Below the pieces are notes generated by a model. It made no database searches, was not told where the DNA came from, and worked only from the letters and a program-made list of their open reading frames with translations. From Urinicoccus sp. (GTDB lineage: Bacteria; Bacillota; Clostridia; Tissierellales; Peptoniphilaceae): 7,826 nucleotides of DNA. The position numbers and the translations under genes were made by a program. How positions within the stretch are numbered: the first letter of the stretch is position 1; the number at the start of each line of letters is the position of its first letter. Below are positions 6,724 to 7,826 of this stretch, piece by piece. Location: assembly GCA_029983435.1 (NCBI GenBank), contig JASBZN010000049.1, positions 1 to 7,826 on the forward strand. The letters run 5' to 3'.

Positions 6724-6752
6724 ATTATATCTCAAAATTCTCCAGAATTAAA
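6724..6752 (-). promoter_or_regulatory. Sigma-A-type promoter of the hem operon
   Basis: On the minus strand, TTTAAT (6752-6747, 3 of 6 matches to the -35 consensus) is followed by a 17-nt spacer and a perfect TATAAT -10 box (6729-6724). Transcription should start near 6717-6715, about 36 nt upstream of the hemA ATG. The weak -35 box suggests modest or activator-assisted strength. It is the only convincing promoter between atpD and hemA. Confidence 0.6.
6736..6749. promoter_or_regulatory. Candidate operator dyad in the hem promoter
   Basis: AATTCT-CC-AGAATT is a perfect inverted repeat with 6-bp arms and a 2-bp centre. It fills most of the spacer between the -35 and -10 boxes, touching the -35, where a bound repressor would block RNA polymerase. 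It does not match the PerR, Fur or Rex consensus as I know them, so the regulator is unidentified. A 6-bp dyad in AT-rich DNA can occur by chance. Confidence 0.35.
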
Positions 6753-6817
6753 GATAAGGGAATGGACAAATAAGAATCATTTATAAATACTCCTGTCTCT
6801 TCTATCCTTCCCTCAAC

Positions 6818-6851
6818 AAAAAAGAGAAGACTCACTTGTCTTCTCTTTTTT
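6818..6851 (-). terminator. Rho-independent terminator of the V-type ATP synthase operon
   Basis: A perfect 14-bp stem pairs 6818-6831 with 6838-6851 around a 6-nt loop (6832-6837). On the minus strand the core is GAGAAGAC / GTCTTCTC, followed by TTTTTT. The first three loop bases on the plus strand (6832-6834) are the atpD stop codon TGA in reverse, so the rising arm lies inside the last codons of atpD (the KREDK end). The A-rich and T-rich flanks make it potentially bidirectional. Confidence 0.85.
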
Positions 6852-7452
6852 TCTTTACTTTCTTTAAGCGGAAAAAATCTTCCCTTTCTTTTTCCGCTAA
6901 GACATCTTCTATCATCTTAATGTTTGCCGTAAACTTAGGAATTTGAATCTTATCTAAGGCATTGGCCCGTTTGGCCGTTTGCTTAATTTCTTGGGCAATA
7001 CGAAAGACGCTGGTTTCCACTTCTGCCAGCTCATAGATATAGTAAAGGAGCTTGTTAAAATCCAAAGAAGCTTGGTCAAAGGCCGCTGTGGATTGGTGGA
7101 AAGAATACTCCGTCTTTAGGGGCTCCTTGTGGTAGTTGATTTTTGGTACTTCCACTCCCATAACAGACCGAGACTTCAGGTCAAAGTCCTTTTCCAAGGC
7201 CATGGATTGGGAAAGACCTTCCACATTTTCTGACCCCATGACAATCGTTGCATCGATTAAAGACCCGTAGGACTGTTCAATCATGGAGTGGATCTCCCCT
7301 TGGAGCTTTCTGGCCTTGGCATTTAACCGCATCATTTCTTGAATAAGAACGGTTCTTTTTTTATCTAAAAGTTCATAGCCCTTTTGAGCAAAGGCAACTT
7401 GGTCTTTTAAGTTTAATAAATTGGCCTTAGTGGGAATTACACGATTAGCCAT
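6832..7452 (-). CDS. atpD: V-type ATP synthase subunit D
   Basis: This is the central-stalk rotor subunit of a V/A-type ATPase (equivalent to NtpD of Enterococcus), coupling catalysis in the A3B3 head to ring rotation at the membrane. The 206-residue protein is all alpha and fits the family length. The N-terminal helix has IPTKANLLNLKDQVAFAQKG and LLDKKRTVL, the middle has VMGVEVPKI (97-105 region), and the C-terminal helix has AKRANALDKIQIPKF then IEDVLAEKEREDFFRLKKVK. These two long helices form the rotor coiled coil in known structures. It overlaps the end of subunit B by 8 nt and has GAGG at 7463-7460, 7 nt before its ATG. It is the last gene of its operon and ends in the terminator hairpin. 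Ion specificity (Na+ or H+) cannot be judged because the c-ring subunit is outside the window. Confidence 0.95.
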   Translation of the reverse strand: MANRVIPTKANLLNLKDQVAFAQKGYELLDKKRTVLIQEMMRLNAKARKLQGEIHSMIEQSYGSLIDATIVMGSENVEGLSQSMALEKDFDLKSRSVMGVEVPKINYHKEPLKTEYSFHQSTAAFDQASLDFNKLLYYIYELAEVETSVFRIAQEIKQTAKRANALDKIQIPKFTANIKMIEDVLAEKEREDFFRLKKVKKKREDK

Positions 7453-7826
7453 TCTTTTTCCTCAAAAATTCTTCTTTTAATTCTGGAGAAATCCGGTCTA
7501 GGCTGGTTTCTGGTAAGAGCCTTAAGAGCTCCCAACCCAAGTCTAGGGTTTCTTCAATATCTCGGTTGCTTTCGCTGCCTTGGTTAATAAATTGATCCTC
7601 AAAAGCTTCCCCAAACTTCAAGACCTTTTGGTCCTCTTCTGACAAGTCTTCTGCTCCAATAATTTGTGCCAAAGCTCGGACTTCTTGCACCCTAGAATAA
7701 GATGCAAAGAGCTGGGAAGATAAGCTGTCGTGGTCTTTTCTCGTGTAGCCTTCTCCAATCCCATACATCATTAGCCGGGATAGTGAGGGTAATACTTGGA
7801 TTGGCGGGTAAAGACCTTGCCCTGCC
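7445..7826 (-). CDS. atpB: V-type ATP synthase subunit B, C-terminal 126 codons (5' part outside window)
   Basis: The reading frame is open from the window edge (first full codon 7825-7823) to TAA at 7447-7445. An internal ATG at 7771 is not the start, because the residues before it, GQGLYPPIQVLPSLSRL, belong to the conserved family segment usually written GIYPPIxVLPSLSRLM. GIGEGYTRKDH follows, then FEDQFINQG and IEETLDLGWELLRLLP, all typical of the non-catalytic nucleotide-binding B subunit. The arginine in PSLSR is probably the finger that reaches the catalytic site of subunit A, as described for Enterococcus NtpB. The missing N-terminal part should be about 330 residues. Subunit D follows with an 8-nt overlap, matching the usual A-B-D order. 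Confidence 0.95.
   Translation of the reverse strand, partial: AGQGLYPPIQVLPSLSRLMMYGIGEGYTRKDHDSLSSQLFASYSRVQEVRALAQIIGAEDLSEEDQKVLKFGEAFEDQFINQGSESNRDIEETLDLGWELLRLLPETSLDRISPELKEEFLRKKNG

Noticed and set aside
6748..6780. Ten-codon minus-strand leader-like frame (MILICPFPYL) with AGGAG 9 nt upstream
   Set aside because: It lies upstream of the predicted hem start site, so it would be absent from that transcript. It shows no run of regulatory codons and no attenuator follows it.
6779..6788. Palindrome ATTTATAAAT in the atpD-hemA gap
   Set aside because: It is purely AT, lies well upstream of the promoter, and such palindromes are expected by chance in this composition.
6681..6831. T-box or cobalamin riboswitch upstream of hemA
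   Set aside because: The predicted leader is about 36 nt. The T-box and B12-box conserved segments are absent, and the only strong hairpin is the atpD terminator.
7769..7771. ATG at 7771 as the start of a 108-residue protein
   Set aside because: Conserved subunit B sequence continues in frame upstream to the window edge, so this methionine is internal.
1..7826. Mobile elements, CRISPR repeats, tRNA or rRNA genes, or a novel defence-type system
   Set aside because: No transposase, integrase, spaced direct repeats or RNA-gene signatures are visible. The window is filled by housekeeping genes on one strand.

Overview
The window looks like chromosomal DNA of a low-to-mid G+C Firmicute, most likely an anaerobe of the Clostridia/Tissierellia type. 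The reasons are the strong AAGGAGG-type ribosome binding sites, the purine-rich coding strand, a V-type ATP synthase operon, and a compact clostridial-style hem operon. Every gene I can support is on the minus strand, so biological order runs from high to low coordinates. The genus cannot be fixed from the sequence alone.

Right end (7826-6832): the 3' end of a V-type ATP synthase operon. The last 126 codons of subunit B (entering from outside the window) overlap by 8 nt with complete subunit D. A strong hairpin terminator, with the atpD stop codon in its loop, closes the operon.

Middle (6831-6681): a 151-nt intergenic region with a sigma-A-type promoter for the hem operon. A perfect 6+2+6 inverted repeat sits between the -35 and -10 boxes and is a candidate operator. 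The predicted 5' UTR is only about 36 nt, too short for a T-box or riboswitch.

Main body (6680-269): a six-gene tetrapyrrole operon, hemA - met8-like (CysG N-terminal) - hemC - cobA/hemD fusion - hemB - hemL, tightly packed and ended by a hairpin terminator at 250-212. HemA and HemL make 5-aminolevulinate from glutamyl-tRNA, HemB makes porphobilinogen, HemC makes hydroxymethylbilane, the HemD half cyclises it to uroporphyrinogen III, the CobA half methylates that to precorrin-2, and the Met8-like enzyme oxidises it to sirohydrochlorin and may insert iron. No protoheme-branch gene (hemE, hemN, hemG/Y, hemH) is present, so the cluster is set up for siroheme and/or corrinoids. The same gene content and order is known from clostridial hem operons such as that of Clostridium josui.

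Left end (198-1): the first 66 codons of a small glycine-rich membrane protein of unknown function, starting just after the hem terminator with no room for its own promoter.

I see no mobile element, CRISPR array, RNA gene or novel multi-gene system. The points most worth a second look are the early HemC stop with helix-like coding potential continuing in frame beyond it, the 89-nt met8/hemC overlap, the dyad inside the hem promoter, and the promoterless membrane gene behind the terminator.
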